This document shows, in pieces, positions 1-9,602 of a DNA stretch of 64,000 nt (within the stretch, counting starts at the first letter, position 1; each line of letters begins with the position of its first letter). Below the pieces are notes generated by a model. The model saw only the letters and a program-made list of their open reading frames with translations, made no database searches and was not told where the DNA came from. Source of the DNA: Gammaproteobacteria bacterium (GTDB lineage Bacteria; Pseudomonadota; Gammaproteobacteria; Steroidobacterales; Foliamicaceae); contig VXSK01000028.1 of assembly GCA_009838035.1 (NCBI GenBank), positions 62,001 through 126,000 of the forward strand. The letters are read 5' to 3'. Position numbers and translations under genes: made by a program.

Positions 1-1
1 G

Positions 2-139
2 GACGGGCATATCGGCCAGGGCAAGGAAAAGGCGCGCAGCTACCTGCACGAAAATCCGGACGTTGCCGAGGAACTGGAAGCGCAGATCCGGGGCGCCGAA
101 AAAACAGCGGAGGAACCGGTAGAGGCTGCGAGTGCCTGA
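2..139 (+). CDS. recA: RecA recombinase, C-terminal 45 codons (5' end outside window)
   Basis: The reading frame entering from the left edge ends at a TGA at 137-139. It carries DGHIGQGKEKARSYL followed by an acidic Glu/Ala-rich tail, which matches the end of the RecA core (GQGKDNAR in E. coli) and its variable acidic C-terminus. RecA is the ATP-dependent strand-exchange protein and SOS co-protease. Only the last 45 residues are visible, so no catalytic motif can be checked. Its last codons overlap the GTG start of recX by 8 bases, implying translational coupling with its regulator. Confidence 0.9.
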   Translation, partial: DGHIGQGKEKARSYLHENPDVAEELEAQIRGAEKTAEEPVEAASA

Positions 140-596
140 ACGTACGGCCGGCTCCGACGGCCTGCTGGATACCGCGCTTCGCCTGCTGGCCAGGCGCGAG
201 CATTCAATGCGGGAATTGCGTGCCAAATTGAGATTAAGGGGCCACGAGGCCTCGGCGATCGAGGCCGTACTGGAGGAACTGGCGGGGCGCAATCTGGTCA
301 GCGACGAACGTTTCGCCGAGGCTTTTCTGCGCTCCCGGCTGGAGCGCGGGCAGGGCCCCCTCAAGATTCGCGCGCAACTGAAGGAGCGGGGCGTGGATGC
401 GCCATTGGTCGACGCGGTCCTGAAAGAAGCGGAAGTCGATTGGGACCTGCGCGCCGCGGCCGCGCGCAGCCGCCGCTTTGGTGAACCGCCACCCGGGAAT
501 CGGGAGGACATGGCGCGCCAGGCGAGATTCCTGCGGGGGCGCGGGTTTTCCGAGGGGCAGGTGGCGCGCGCCGTACTGAACGAAACCGTGCGATGA
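132..596 (+). CDS. recX: Regulatory protein RecX
   Basis: This 154-aa protein has the three-helix repeats typical of RecX: LLARREHSMRELRAKLRLRG near the N-terminus, then LVSDERFAEAFLRSR and a C-terminal FLRGRGFS unit. RecX caps RecA filaments and inhibits RecA activity. Length fits the family. The GTG start at 132 lies inside the end of recA, and the stop overlaps the alaS start (ATGA), so recA-recX-alaS is tightly packed. That gene order is standard in gammaproteobacteria. No csrA follows alaS here, unlike in enteric bacteria. Confidence 0.93.
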   Translation: MPERTAGSDGLLDTALRLLARREHSMRELRAKLRLRGHEASAIEAVLEELAGRNLVSDERFAEAFLRSRLERGQGPLKIRAQLKERGVDAPLVDAVLKEAEVDWDLRAAAARSRRFGEPPPGNREDMARQARFLRGRGFSEGQVARAVLNETVR

Positions 597-3223
597 AGAC
601 TGCCGAGATACGCACTTCCTTCGTGGAGTTCTTTACCGGGCGCGACCACCGGCATCTGCCCGGTTCGCCGCTGGTGCCGCACAATGATCCCACGCTGCTG
701 TTCACCAATGCCGGGATGGTGCAATTCAAGGACATCTTCCTCGGCCGCGAGCAGCCGCCGCACCCGAGGGCCGTGACCGTGCAGCGCTGCCTGAGGGCCG
801 GGGGCAAGCACAACGACCTGGAAAATGTCGGTTACACCTCTCGCCACCACACTTTTTTCGAGATGCTGGGCAATTTCAGCTTCGGCGACTACTTCAAGCG
901 GGAGGCCGTCCGCCTGGCCTGGGAATTCGTCACCGGGGACCTGGGCCTGCCGCCCGAGAAGCTTCTCGTTACCGTCTACGAGGACGATGACGAGGCGGCG
1001 CATTGCTGGCGCGAGGAGGCCGGGATCGATGATTCGCGGATCATTCGGCTGGGCGGTTCCGGCAATTTCTGGTCGATGGGCGATACCGGTCCCTGCGGCC
1101 CCTGCTCGGAGATCTTCTACGACCACGGACCGGACGTGGCCGGCGGCCCGCCGGGCAGCGCCGAGGAGGAAGGCGACCGCTTCGTGGAAATCTGGAACCT
1201 CGTGTTCATGCAGTCCGACCGCGACGCCGAAGGTCATCTCACCGACCTGCCGAAGCCGTCGGTGGATACCGGCATGGGGCTGGAGCGCACGGCCGCCGTG
1301 TTGCAGGGCGTCGGCAGCAACTACGAAATCGACCTGTTCCGCGACCTGATCGCCGCCGCCGCCGAAATCACGGGCACGGATGATCATGGATCCAACGCGC
1401 TGAAAGTCATTGCCGATCATGCCCGCGCCGCGGCCTTTCTCGTGGGCGACGGCGTTTTTCCGTCCAATGAGGGCCGCGGTTACGTACTGCGCCGCATCAT
1501 TCGGCGCGCGCTGCGCCACGGTCACGATCTGGGCGTCAGCGATGCCTTCCTTTACCGGATGCTGGGACCCATCGAAGAGGCGATGGGCGCGGCCTTTCCG
1601 GAACTGGCGGAATCGCGCGAGCTGGCCGAGCGGGTGCTGCGTTCCGAGGAAGAGCGGTTCGCGGCGACCCTGGAGCAGGGAATGCGCTACCTGAACCGGA
1701 CTCTGGAGGACGTGCGCGACGGGGTGATTCCGGGCGAAAAGGCCTTCGTCCTGTACGACACCTATGGTTTCCCCGTGGACCTCACCGCCGATATCGCGCG
1801 CGGGCGCGGCCTTGCCGTGGACATGCCCGGTTACGATGCCGCGATGGCCCGGCAACGCGAGCGATCCCGCAGCTCTTCCGGCATGAGCGCGCAGCAAAAC
1901 GATCCGTCCGGGGGCGAGGGCGTCTCGCCCTCAATTTTCCCCGAGAGCGAGTTTACGGGGTACGAGCGCCTGGAGAATTCCGCCCGCGTGATCGGGATCC
2001 GTATTGACGGGAAGGAAGCGGAGCAGGTGGGCGGGGGCGCGAATGCGGCGATCGTGCTGGACCGCACGCCGTTCTATGCCGAAAGCGGCGGGCAGGTAGG
2101 CGACACGGGAGTACTGGCCGGACCGGGACTGCGCTTTGAGGTCCAGGACACGCAGCAGACATCGGCAGGACGCGCGCACATCGGCGTGATTGCCGAGGGG
2201 ACGCTGAGCGTGGGCGACGAGGTGACCGCCACGGTGGACTCCGGGCGCCGCCGGGACATCGTTCTGAACCATTCGGCCACGCACCTGATGAACGCGGCGC
2301 TGCGCAATGTGCTGGGGAAGCACGTGGCGCAGAAGGGCTCCCTGGTGGCGCCGGGCCGCCTGCGTTTCGATTTCTCGCATTTCGAAGCGGTGTCGCCGGA
2401 AGACCTGGAGCGCATCGAGGACGAAGTCAACGAGCAGATTCGCGCCAACGAGCCGGCCGTGACCACCGAGATGCCGATGGATGAGGCGATCGAGGCCGGC
2501 GCCTTGTCGATGGCCGGCGAAGACTATGCCGAAAAGGTCCGGGTGCTGAAGCTGGGCGATTACTCCATGGAACTGTGCGGCGGTACGCATGTGGGCCGTA
2601 CCGGCGACATCGGACTGTTCGCCATCGTGTCGGAATCCTCCGTCGCCGCGGGCGTGCGCCGCATCGAGGCGCTCACGGGTGCGGGGGCCTTCGAGTGGGT
2701 GCGCAACCTGCGTCACCGGATGGGCCGTTTGGCGGGACTGCTCAAGGGCGGCGCCGACGATTCGGAAGAAAAACTGAGGGCGCTGATGAAGCGCGCCCGG
2801 GAACTCGAAAAGAACCTCGCGCAGGCGCGGGCGCGCCTGGCCGAGGGCGGTGGCGCGGCGTCCGTGCCGGTCAGGAAAATTTCCGGCATTAGTCTCGTGG
2901 CCATGCAACTCGATGGCGACGCCGACATGGAAACGATGCGCAACGCGGTGGACCGCTACCGGGATCGATACGAGCCGGCAGTGGTGGTTCTCGGCACTCG
3001 CGATGGCGGCAAGGCGCGGATCGTCGCCGGTGTGAGCAAGGGCGTCCAGGATAGCGTGCCGGCGCGCGATCTGGCTCGGGCCGTCGCGGAACGATTGGGC
3101 GGCAAGGGAGGCGGACGGGCCGACTTTGCGCAAGGCGGCGGGCCAGACGGCGAGGAACTCGAGCGGGCGCTCGAAGGCGTGCCGGAATGGCTGGAGGAAC
3201 GCCTCGGCGAAACCGCCGGCTAG
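593..3223 (+). CDS. alaS: Alanine--tRNA ligase
   Basis: Full-length AlaRS of 876 aa, the usual length. The N-terminal class II catalytic domain begins with the family's TAEIRTSFVEFF and includes FTNAGMVQFKD and GDTGPCGPCSEI. The editing domain has NHSATHL around residue 559 and CGGTHVGRTGDIG around residue 662, supplying the zinc-binding His/Cys residues that deacylate mischarged Ser- and Gly-tRNA. The C-terminal part is the glycine-rich C-Ala/DHHA1 domain. The enzyme charges tRNA-Ala in the cytoplasm. Its ATG overlaps the recX stop by 4 bases. Confidence 0.98.
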   Translation: MKTAEIRTSFVEFFTGRDHRHLPGSPLVPHNDPTLLFTNAGMVQFKDIFLGREQPPHPRAVTVQRCLRAGGKHNDLENVGYTSRHHTFFEMLGNFSFGDYFKREAVRLAWEFVTGDLGLPPEKLLVTVYEDDDEAAHCWREEAGIDDSRIIRLGGSGNFWSMGDTGPCGPCSEIFYDHGPDVAGGPPGSAEEEGDRFVEIWNLVFMQSDRDAEGHLTDLPKPSVDTGMGLERTAAVLQGVGSNYEIDLFRDLIAAAAEITGTDDHGSNALKVIADHARAAAFLVGDGVFPSNEGRGYVLRRIIRRALRHGHDLGVSDAFLYRMLGPIEEAMGAAFPELAESRELAERVLRSEEERFAATLEQGMRYLNRTLEDVRDGVIPGEKAFVLYDTYGFPVDLTADIARGRGLAVDMPGYDAAMARQRERSRSSSGMSAQQNDPSGGEGVSPSIFPESEFTGYERLENSARVIGIRIDGKEAEQVGGGANAAIVLDRTPFYAESGGQVGDTGVLAGPGLRFEVQDTQQTSAGRAHIGVIAEGTLSVGDEVTATVDSGRRRDIVLNHSATHLMNAALRNVLGKHVAQKGSLVAPGRLRFDFSHFEAVSPEDLERIEDEVNEQIRANEPAVTTEMPMDEAIEAGALSMAGEDYAEKVRVLKLGDYSMELCGGTHVGRTGDIGLFAIVSESSVAAGVRRIEALTGAGAFEWVRNLRHRMGRLAGLLKGGADDSEEKLRALMKRARELEKNLAQARARLAEGGGAASVPVRKISGISLVAMQLDGDADMETMRNAVDRYRDRYEPAVVVLGTRDGGKARIVAGVSKGVQDSVPARDLARAVAERLGGKGGGRADFAQGGGPDGEELERALEGVPEWLEERLGETAG

Positions 3224-3279
3224 CGCCCGCGGGCTTTCCGCGCAATACAATGGGGTCGTTTCGGCCCGGATCGAATGAT

Positions 3280-4422
3280 ATGAGCCTGTTGCGGGATCAG
3301 CCCAGCTTCACGCTGGGCGTCGAGGAGGAATACCTCCTGGTGGACGCGGAAACACTCGAGTTGGCGGTGGACCCGCCGGCCGGATTCATGCCGGCCTGCC
3401 AGGAACAGGTCACGGGGCAGGTCGTCAACGAACTCATGCGGGCCCAGGTGGAGACCGCCACCAAGGTATGCGCGGACGTGGCGGAAGTGCGCCGGGAACT
3501 GACCCGGCAGCGGCGGGAAATCAATGCGGTGGCCGAGCAGTTCGGGATGCGGATCATCGCCGCTTCCACGCATCCCTCGGCGCTGTGGCGCGACCAGAAG
3601 CAGACCCCGTCGCAGCGCTATGTGGCGCTGCAGAAGGAGATGCAGGCCACCGCCAGGCGCATGCTGATTTGCGGGATGCACGTGCACGTGGGCATCGAGG
3701 ACAAGGACCTGCGCGTGGACCTGATGAACCAGTTCCGCTATTTCCTGCCGCATCTGCTCGCACTCAGCAGCTCCTCGCCGTTCTGGGAGGGTGACGACAC
3801 CGGCCTGAGCAGCTTTCGGCTGACCATTTTCTCCGGCTTGCCGCGCACCGGCCTGCCGGAAGAGTTCAACGGCTGGAGCGATTACGAGCGCCACATCGAG
3901 ACCCTGGTGCAGGCCAATGTCATCGAGGATTCCTCGATGATCTGGTGGGACGTACGGCCCAGCGCGCGCTTTCCGACGCTGGAGACGCGCATTTTCGACC
4001 TCTGCACTTTCGTGGAGGACACGGTATGCATGACGGCCTTTACCGTCTGCCTGATCCGCATGCTGTGGCGCCTGCGGGTAAGCAACAGCCGCTGGCGCAG
4101 CTACAACCTGTTGCTGCTGGAGGAAAACCGCTGGCGGGCGATGCGTTACGGGCCGACCGACAGCCTGCTGGACTTCGGCAGGGGCGAGATGGTGCCGTTT
4201 TCCGACTTGCTGGACGAGCTGATCACGATGGTTCGCCAGGACGCGGAGTTCTTTGATTGCAAGCAGGAAATCGAACACGCGCGCACGATTCTCGAGCGCG
4301 GCACCAGCGCCAGCCTGCAACTGGCCGCCTATCGCCGGGCCCTGGATGAAGGCGCCAGCGAACAGGAAGCGCTGCGCGAGGTCGTGCGCTTCCTGGTCGA
4401 GGCCACGATGGATGGCTGCTGA
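3280..4422 (+). CDS. Carboxylate-amine ligase, glutamate-cysteine ligase 2 family (YbdK-like)
   Basis: A 380-aa GCS2-family protein. It begins FTLGVEEEYLLVDAETLEL and carries ADVAEVRRELTRQRR, GMHVHVGIEDKD and WWDVRPSARFPTLETRIFD, all typical of YbdK-type enzymes. These form gamma-glutamyl amide bonds with ATP; E. coli YbdK has weak glutamate-cysteine ligase activity, so the true substrate is open. I take the ATG at 3280 because it puts the conserved FTLGVEEEY about 10 residues from the N-terminus; an in-frame upstream start at 3187 would lie inside alaS and add a non-conserved leader. The end overlaps dusA by 11 bases. Confidence 0.9.
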   Translation: MSLLRDQPSFTLGVEEEYLLVDAETLELAVDPPAGFMPACQEQVTGQVVNELMRAQVETATKVCADVAEVRRELTRQRREINAVAEQFGMRIIAASTHPSALWRDQKQTPSQRYVALQKEMQATARRMLICGMHVHVGIEDKDLRVDLMNQFRYFLPHLLALSSSSPFWEGDDTGLSSFRLTIFSGLPRTGLPEEFNGWSDYERHIETLVQANVIEDSSMIWWDVRPSARFPTLETRIFDLCTFVEDTVCMTAFTVCLIRMLWRLRVSNSRWRSYNLLLLEENRWRAMRYGPTDSLLDFGRGEMVPFSDLLDELITMVRQDAEFFDCKQEIEHARTILERGTSASLQLAAYRRALDEGASEQEALREVVRFLVEATMDGC

Positions 4423-5401
4423 TACGTCGTCGTTTCCCGCCGCCTGCCGGGTTTCGGTGGCGCCCATGATGCAGCGCACCGACCGGCACTGCCGCTATTT
4501 CCACCGGCTGCTCGCGCCGGGGGCTGGCCTGTACACGGAGATGGTGCATGCGCAGGCCGTCATCCATTCCACCGACGGTCGCTTCCTGAGCCATCATCCC
4601 GCCGAGCGGCCCCTTGCTCTGCAACTCGGAGGCAGCGAACCCGAAACGCTGGCGGAAGCGACGGCGCTTGCCACGCAGGCGGACTTTGACGAGATCAATC
4701 TGAACGTGGGCTGTCCCAGTTCCCGCGTCAAAGCCGGCCGTTTCGGCGCCTGCCTGATGCATGAACCGGAACGCGTGGCGGATTGCGTGCGCGCGATGCG
4801 CGGGCGGGCCGGGGGCCGGCCCGTCACGGTCAAGACTCGCATCGGCACCAATCACCGGCAGGAGTTTTCGCATCTTCTGGCGTTCGCGCGGGCGATGCAG
4901 GAAGCGGGAGTCGCTGCCCTGATCGTGCACGCCCGCATCGCCGTGCTTGAGGGCCTGTCACCCAAAGAGAATCGCAACGTGCCGCCCTTGCGCTACGAGT
5001 TTGTTTACCGGCTGAAGCAGGCCATGCCGGACCTGCCCATCGTCATCAATGGCGGTGTGTGCGCCAGCAGCGAGATTGCGTCGCACCTGCAATGCGTCGA
5101 CGGCGTGATGCTTGGCCGCGCCGCCTACTCCAATCCCTGGCTCCTCACCGCGCTGCCCGGCGCGCCGCGGCAGCGGAGGACCCGGGTTCAGGTCGTTACG
5201 GCCATGGTGGAATACGCCCGGCGCGAGGAGCAGACCGGAGTGAGGCTCGGTGCCATCACGCGTCACATGGCCGGCCTTTATTCGGGCAAACCCGGCGCCG
5301 GCGACTGGCGGCGTACCCTGGCGCGGCATGCGTCGGCGCCCGCGGGCGAGGCACGCGTACTGCTTGACTGCGTTCCCGATCGCTTGCGCTACGCCGCCTG
5401 A
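4412..5401 (+). CDS. dusA: tRNA-dihydrouridine synthase A
   Basis: A 329-aa FMN-dependent TIM-barrel enzyme that reduces uridines in the tRNA D-loop. DusA-type signatures are VSVAPMMQRTDRHCRYF at the N-terminus, YTEMVHAQA, and NLNVGCPS with the catalytic cysteine at residue 101, followed by GRFGACLM. Further on are VIVNGG-like VINGGV and DGVMLGRAAYSNPW, the phosphate-binding end of the barrel. The ATG at 4412 lies within the last codons of the upstream ligase gene, so the pair is probably co-transcribed and translationally coupled. It converges on pckG, with 26 bases between the two stops. Confidence 0.95.
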   Translation: MAADTSSFPAACRVSVAPMMQRTDRHCRYFHRLLAPGAGLYTEMVHAQAVIHSTDGRFLSHHPAERPLALQLGGSEPETLAEATALATQADFDEINLNVGCPSSRVKAGRFGACLMHEPERVADCVRAMRGRAGGRPVTVKTRIGTNHRQEFSHLLAFARAMQEAGVAALIVHARIAVLEGLSPKENRNVPPLRYEFVYRLKQAMPDLPIVINGGVCASSEIASHLQCVDGVMLGRAAYSNPWLLTALPGAPRQRRTRVQVVTAMVEYARREEQTGVRLGAITRHMAGLYSGKPGAGDWRRTLARHASAPAGEARVLLDCVPDRLRYAA

Positions 5402-5427
5402 GGCGGCCGGGAAAGTGGGACGCTGGC

Positions 5428-7170
5428 CTAGCCCAGGGCGGCGGCTACGCGGGCGCGTTCGGCGGAGAGTTCGGCGGGTACGCGGTCGCCGTATTGGGCG
5501 AGGTACTCGGCGATTTTCCTCATTTCCTCGCGCCAGCCTGCCGTGTCCACGTCGAGCAGATCGTCCATGGCCTCGGGAGCGATATCGAGCCCCTGAAGGT
5601 TGAGGTCCTCGCGCCGCGGCAGATTGCCCACCGGCGTTGCGCGCGCATCGGCCCGTCCCTTGCGCCGCTCAAGAATCCACTGGAGCACACGCAGGTTCTC
5701 GCCGAATCCGGGCCAGAGGTACTCGCCCGCCTCGTTCTGCCGGAACCAGTTGACGTGATATATCCCGGGTAGCCTGTCGCTGCGGCCGCTGAAACTCAGC
5801 CAGTGCTTCCAGTAGTCGGCGAAGTTGTAGCCGCAAAACGGCTTCATGGCCATCGGGTCGCGCCGCAGTCCGTTGTCGGAGTCGCTGGATGCGGCCGTGG
5901 ATTCCGAAGCCATGGCGGCGCCCATCAGCACGCCGTGGCGCCAGTCGCGCGCCTCCATGACCAGCGGCGCCAGCCTCGCCCGGCGCCCGCCGAAGATCAA
6001 CGCGGATAGGGGCACGCCCGCCGCGTGTTCGGCCATGGGCGAATAGCTGGGATTGCATTGCGCCGAGACGGTGAAGCGGGAGTTGGGGTGCGCGGCCTTT
6101 TCACCGCTCTTGATCGGTTCTCCCTTCCAGTTCAGCACCGGGACGCCGAACTTGCGGCCTTCCCACCACGGCTCCTTTTCGCTGCTCAGCCCCACATTGG
6201 TGAAGATCGCGTCCCGCTGGAGCATCTCGAAGGCGTTGTTGTTGGTGTCGCGGTTGGTGCCGGGTACCACGCCGAAATAGCCGGCTTCCGGGTTGATGGC
6301 GCGCATCACGCCGTCGTCGTCGAGATGCAGCCAGGCGATGTCGTCGCCGACGGTCCGGACCTGCCATCCGGGAAATTGCTTCGGCGGAATCAGCATCGCC
6401 AGGTTGGTCTTGCCGCAGGCCGAGGGAAAGGCAGCCGCGACATAGTGCTTCTCGCCCGCCGGATTCTCGATCTCCACGATGAGCATGTGCTCCGCCAGCC
6501 AGCCTTCCTGGCGCGCCTGCCAGCTTGCGATGCGCAGGGCGTGACATTTCTTGCCCAGCAGCGCATTGCCGCCATAGCCGGAACCGTAGCTTCGGATGCT
6601 CAGTTCCTCCGGGAAATGCATGATGTAGCGCCGCTCGGGATCGAGTTCGCCGATCGAGTGCATCCCCTTCACGAATTTGCCCTCGCGTTCGATTCGATCA
6701 AGCGCCTGTGCGCCCATGCGTGTCATCAGGTACATGTTCACCGCGACGTAGGCGCTGTCGGTGACCTCGATCCCGCAACGCGCATACGGCGAGTTGATCG
6801 GTCCCATACAGTAGGGAATCACGTACATCGTGCGCCCCTGCATGCAGTCCTCGAACAGCCCGTCCAGCATCCGGTGCGCCTCGTTCGGGGCCATCCATTT
6901 GTTGTTGGGGCCTGCGTCCTCGCGATCCGCAGTGCAGATAAAGGTGAGGTTCTCTACCCGGGCCACGTCGGAAGGATCGGAGCGATGCAGATAGCAATCC
7001 TCGAACTGCCCGTCGTTTATGGGGATCAGCCCGCCATCGCGCACCAACTGCGCTACGAGCGCATCGTATTCTTCCCGGGAGCCGTCGCACCAGTGAACGC
7101 GGTCGGGCCGCGTAAGGCGAGCAACCTCCTCCACCCACTGACGGGCGCTGGAAGCAGTATTGGGAATCAC
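5428..7170 (-). CDS. pckG: Phosphoenolpyruvate carboxykinase (GTP)
   Basis: A 580-aa GTP-dependent PEPCK, converting oxaloacetate plus GTP to PEP for gluconeogenesis. Key motifs are the P-loop with the reactive cysteine FPSACGKTN (residues 248-256, Cys252), the metal/GTP segment GDDIAW (275-280), and INPEAGYFGVVPGTN. Length and order match bacterial and animal GTP-PEPCKs rather than the ATP-type found in E. coli. It is a monocistronic-looking gene, convergent with dusA and divergent from radA with about 130 bases between the probable starts. A gluconeogenic enzyme fits an organism living on peptides and organic acids. Confidence 0.97.
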   Translation of the reverse strand: MIPNTASSARQWVEEVARLTRPDRVHWCDGSREEYDALVAQLVRDGGLIPINDGQFEDCYLHRSDPSDVARVENLTFICTADREDAGPNNKWMAPNEAHRMLDGLFEDCMQGRTMYVIPYCMGPINSPYARCGIEVTDSAYVAVNMYLMTRMGAQALDRIEREGKFVKGMHSIGELDPERRYIMHFPEELSIRSYGSGYGGNALLGKKCHALRIASWQARQEGWLAEHMLIVEIENPAGEKHYVAAAFPSACGKTNLAMLIPPKQFPGWQVRTVGDDIAWLHLDDDGVMRAINPEAGYFGVVPGTNRDTNNNAFEMLQRDAIFTNVGLSSEKEPWWEGRKFGVPVLNWKGEPIKSGEKAAHPNSRFTVSAQCNPSYSPMAEHAAGVPLSALIFGGRRARLAPLVMEARDWRHGVLMGAAMASESTAASSDSDNGLRRDPMAMKPFCGYNFADYWKHWLSFSGRSDRLPGIYHVNWFRQNEAGEYLWPGFGENLRVLQWILERRKGRADARATPVGNLPRREDLNLQGLDIAPEAMDDLLDVDTAGWREEMRKIAEYLAQYGDRVPAELSAERARVAAALG

Positions 7171-7300
7171 TCCGGTTATGTAACCGTTCGGCGCGTGAAG
7201 AGCGCAAGAATATACGATTTACGCCTCCGGGTGGGCGCCTATGGCGATAATGGCAGTTTCCCCAAAGAGTGTCCGCCCCCACCGGGACAGTGTCAAACCA

Positions 7301-8656
7301 GTGAAGAACGCCTTGTACTTTTGCTCCGAATGCGGGGCGGAGAGCCTCAAGTGGCAGGGGCAATGCGGGGCCTGCGGCGCGTGGAACACGCTGCGCGAGG
7401 CGCCCGCCGCACCCGCACGCTCGGGAGGGAAATCCCGCAAACCCGCCGCTGCCGAGGTGGTGCGACTGAACGAAGTGGCCGCGCAGCCGGGCCAGCGCAT
7501 GCCCACGGGACTGGCCGAGTTCGACCGGGTCCTGGGCGGCGGCCTGGTGAAGGGTTCGGTCGTGCTGCTCGGTGGCGATCCCGGGATCGGCAAGTCCACC
7601 ATTCTTCTGCAGGTGGCGGGCGGCAATCCGGCGAGCGCGCAAACGCTCTACGTAAGCGGCGAGGAGTCACTGGAGCAGCTTTCCCTGCGTTCGCGGCGGC
7701 TCGGACTTGCCGACGCCGGCGTGCGCGCCATCGCCGAGACATCGCTGGATGCCGTGCTTGCGGCGGTCGAGGCGGAACGGCCTGCATGGCTGATCATCGA
7801 TTCCGTGCAGACCCTGAGCCTGAACGACGTCAATTCCACGCCCGGCTCGCCGGTGCAACTGCGCGAATGCACGGCCGCGCTGGTGCGGCTGGCCAAGACC
7901 CGCGGAATCGCCGTTACCCTGGTGGGGCATGTGACCAAGGAGGGCCAGATCGCCGGACCCCGCATGCTGGAGCACATGGTGGACGTGGTGCTGTATTTCG
8001 AAAGCGAGTCCGGGAGCCGGTTCCGCGTGCTGCGGTCGGTCAAGAACCGCTTCGGCGCGGTCAACGAACTGGGCGTGTTCGTCATGGACTCCGCGGGGCT
8101 GAAGCAGGTGCGCAATCCCTCGGCGATCTTCCTGACCGGCCGGCAGCAAGGTGCGCCTGGAAGCGCAGTTACGGCAAGTCACGAAGGCACCCGGCCGATG
8201 CTGCTGGAAGTCCAGGCGCTGGTATCGGACGCCGGCGCCGGCATGGCCCGCCGCGTCAGCCCCGGCATGGATCACAATCGCCTGGCCATGCTGATGGCCG
8301 TGCTGGCGCGGCATTCCGGCGTGGCGGCCTACGAGCGCGACGTATTCGTGAACTATGTCGGCGGCCTGCGTATCGGCGAAACGGCCGCGGACCTGGCGGT
8401 TGCCGCGGCAATATGGTCCAGCGTTCGCGACCAGCCCCTGCCCGACGGTTTGGTGCTGTTCGGCGAACTGGGGCTGTCGGGCGAAGTCCGGCCTGCGCCG
8501 TACGGGGAAGAACGACTGCGTGAAGCCGCCAAGCTGGGTTTCAAGCGGGCCCTGATTCCTTCGGCCAATCGGCCGCGCGAGCCGATACAAGGCATGAAAG
8601 TTACAGGCGTCAATCGTCTCGGCGAGGCGCTGGACGTCCTCGGACGCACCTCGTGA
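7301..8656 (+). CDS. radA: DNA repair protein RadA
   Basis: RadA is a RecA-like ATPase/helicase that drives branch migration of recombination intermediates. The protein has an N-terminal C4 zinc finger (Cys8, Cys11, Cys22, Cys25 counted from this start), a Walker A GGDPGIGKSTI, the RadA-specific KNRFG motif in VKNRFGAVNELG, and a C-terminal Lon-protease-like domain ending near LDVLGRTS. I chose the GTG at 7301 because it places the zinc finger at the usual distance from the N-terminus, giving 451 aa. In-frame ATGs at 7241 and 7250 would add up to 20 residues and cannot be excluded. Confidence 0.93.
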   Translation: MKNALYFCSECGAESLKWQGQCGACGAWNTLREAPAAPARSGGKSRKPAAAEVVRLNEVAAQPGQRMPTGLAEFDRVLGGGLVKGSVVLLGGDPGIGKSTILLQVAGGNPASAQTLYVSGEESLEQLSLRSRRLGLADAGVRAIAETSLDAVLAAVEAERPAWLIIDSVQTLSLNDVNSTPGSPVQLRECTAALVRLAKTRGIAVTLVGHVTKEGQIAGPRMLEHMVDVVLYFESESGSRFRVLRSVKNRFGAVNELGVFVMDSAGLKQVRNPSAIFLTGRQQGAPGSAVTASHEGTRPMLLEVQALVSDAGAGMARRVSPGMDHNRLAMLMAVLARHSGVAAYERDVFVNYVGGLRIGETAADLAVAAAIWSSVRDQPLPDGLVLFGELGLSGEVRPAPYGEERLREAAKLGFKRALIPSANRPREPIQGMKVTGVNRLGEALDVLGRTS

Positions 8657-8684
8657 CCGGTTTCGACGCGGTCGCGGGCCGGTG

Positions 8685-9602
8685 ATGGACTGGCTCGAGG
8701 ACTTCATTGCAAGGCACAGGCTGCCGTCGGACTATGCCGAGGCCGTCGGCATGGTCGTTGTTCCGCTTGCCAAGCGCCTCTGCGACTCTCATCGGCTCAA
8801 CGGGCAACCGCTGATTGTCGGCATCAGCGGGGCGCAGGGTTCGGGCAAGACTACGCTGGCGTTGGTTCTGAGTGACTGGCTGGAGCGAGAGTTGGGTCTG
8901 GCAACGGCGTGCCTGTCGCTTGATGGTTTGTACCTGCGCAAGGCCGAGCGACGGGAATTGTCCCGAAACGTGCACTCGCTGCTCGAAACGCGCGGTGTTC
9001 CGGGCACCCACGACGTTGCGCGGGCGGAGGATCTGCTCGATTCGCTTATCGACACGGATCATGAACGGACCGTTGCCTTGCCGGTGTTCGACAAGGCGCT
9101 CGATGATCGTGCGCCAGCCAGCCAATGGCCGGTAGTCAACGCACCGGTCGATGTCGTCCTGTTCGAGGGCTGGTGTGTGGGAGTGCGGCCACAACCGCCG
9201 GGGGCACTCGACGAACCCGTGAACGCGCTGGAAGCCGAAAGGGACCGCTCGGGACGATGGCGCCTTTACGTCAACGAACGCCTGCGGACCGATTACGCCA
9301 GCCTGTACGGGAGGCTCGACTTGCTGGTCATGCTGCGCGTCCCGAACTTCGAAAAAGTCCTCGAATGGCGCCGGCTGCAGGAAAAGAAGCTCCGTCACCG
9401 CCTTCGCGGCGAGTCCCGCATACGGGCAAAGCCGCCGGGGATGTCAGACGGGGAGATTGCGCATTTCGTCCAGCATTACGAGCGGCTGACGCGCCATATG
9501 CTGAAAACGATGCCGGATTACGCGGACGCGGTGATCGACGTCGACGAGAGCCACCGCATGACCGGGATCAGCTGGCGGGAACGGTCACCCCGGCGGGACT
9601 AG
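8685..9602 (+). CDS. P-loop kinase of the glycerate/uridine kinase type
   Basis: A 305-aa protein with a Walker A motif GISGAQGSGKTT near residue 48, then SLDGLYLRKAERREL and VVLFEGWCVGV, which resemble the D-glycerate 3-kinase (plant GLYK, yeast Tda10) branch of the phosphoribulokinase/uridine kinase superfamily. A small-molecule phosphotransferase is well supported; glycerate as substrate is inference by family. The ATG at 8685 is used; a GTG one codon earlier is possible. It follows radA by 28 bases, and its stop codon overlaps that of the convergent yaaA gene. Confidence 0.8.
   Translation: MDWLEDFIARHRLPSDYAEAVGMVVVPLAKRLCDSHRLNGQPLIVGISGAQGSGKTTLALVLSDWLERELGLATACLSLDGLYLRKAERRELSRNVHSLLETRGVPGTHDVARAEDLLDSLIDTDHERTVALPVFDKALDDRAPASQWPVVNAPVDVVLFEGWCVGVRPQPPGALDEPVNALEAERDRSGRWRLYVNERLRTDYASLYGRLDLLVMLRVPNFEKVLEWRRLQEKKLRHRLRGESRIRAKPPGMSDGEIAHFVQHYERLTRHMLKTMPDYADAVIDVDESHRMTGISWRERSPRRD

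Noticed and set aside
6025-8523. An 832-codon plus-strand open frame across pckG and radA
   Set aside because: Antisense to pckG and out of frame with radA; low-complexity Arg/Gly/Ala composition, no family motif.
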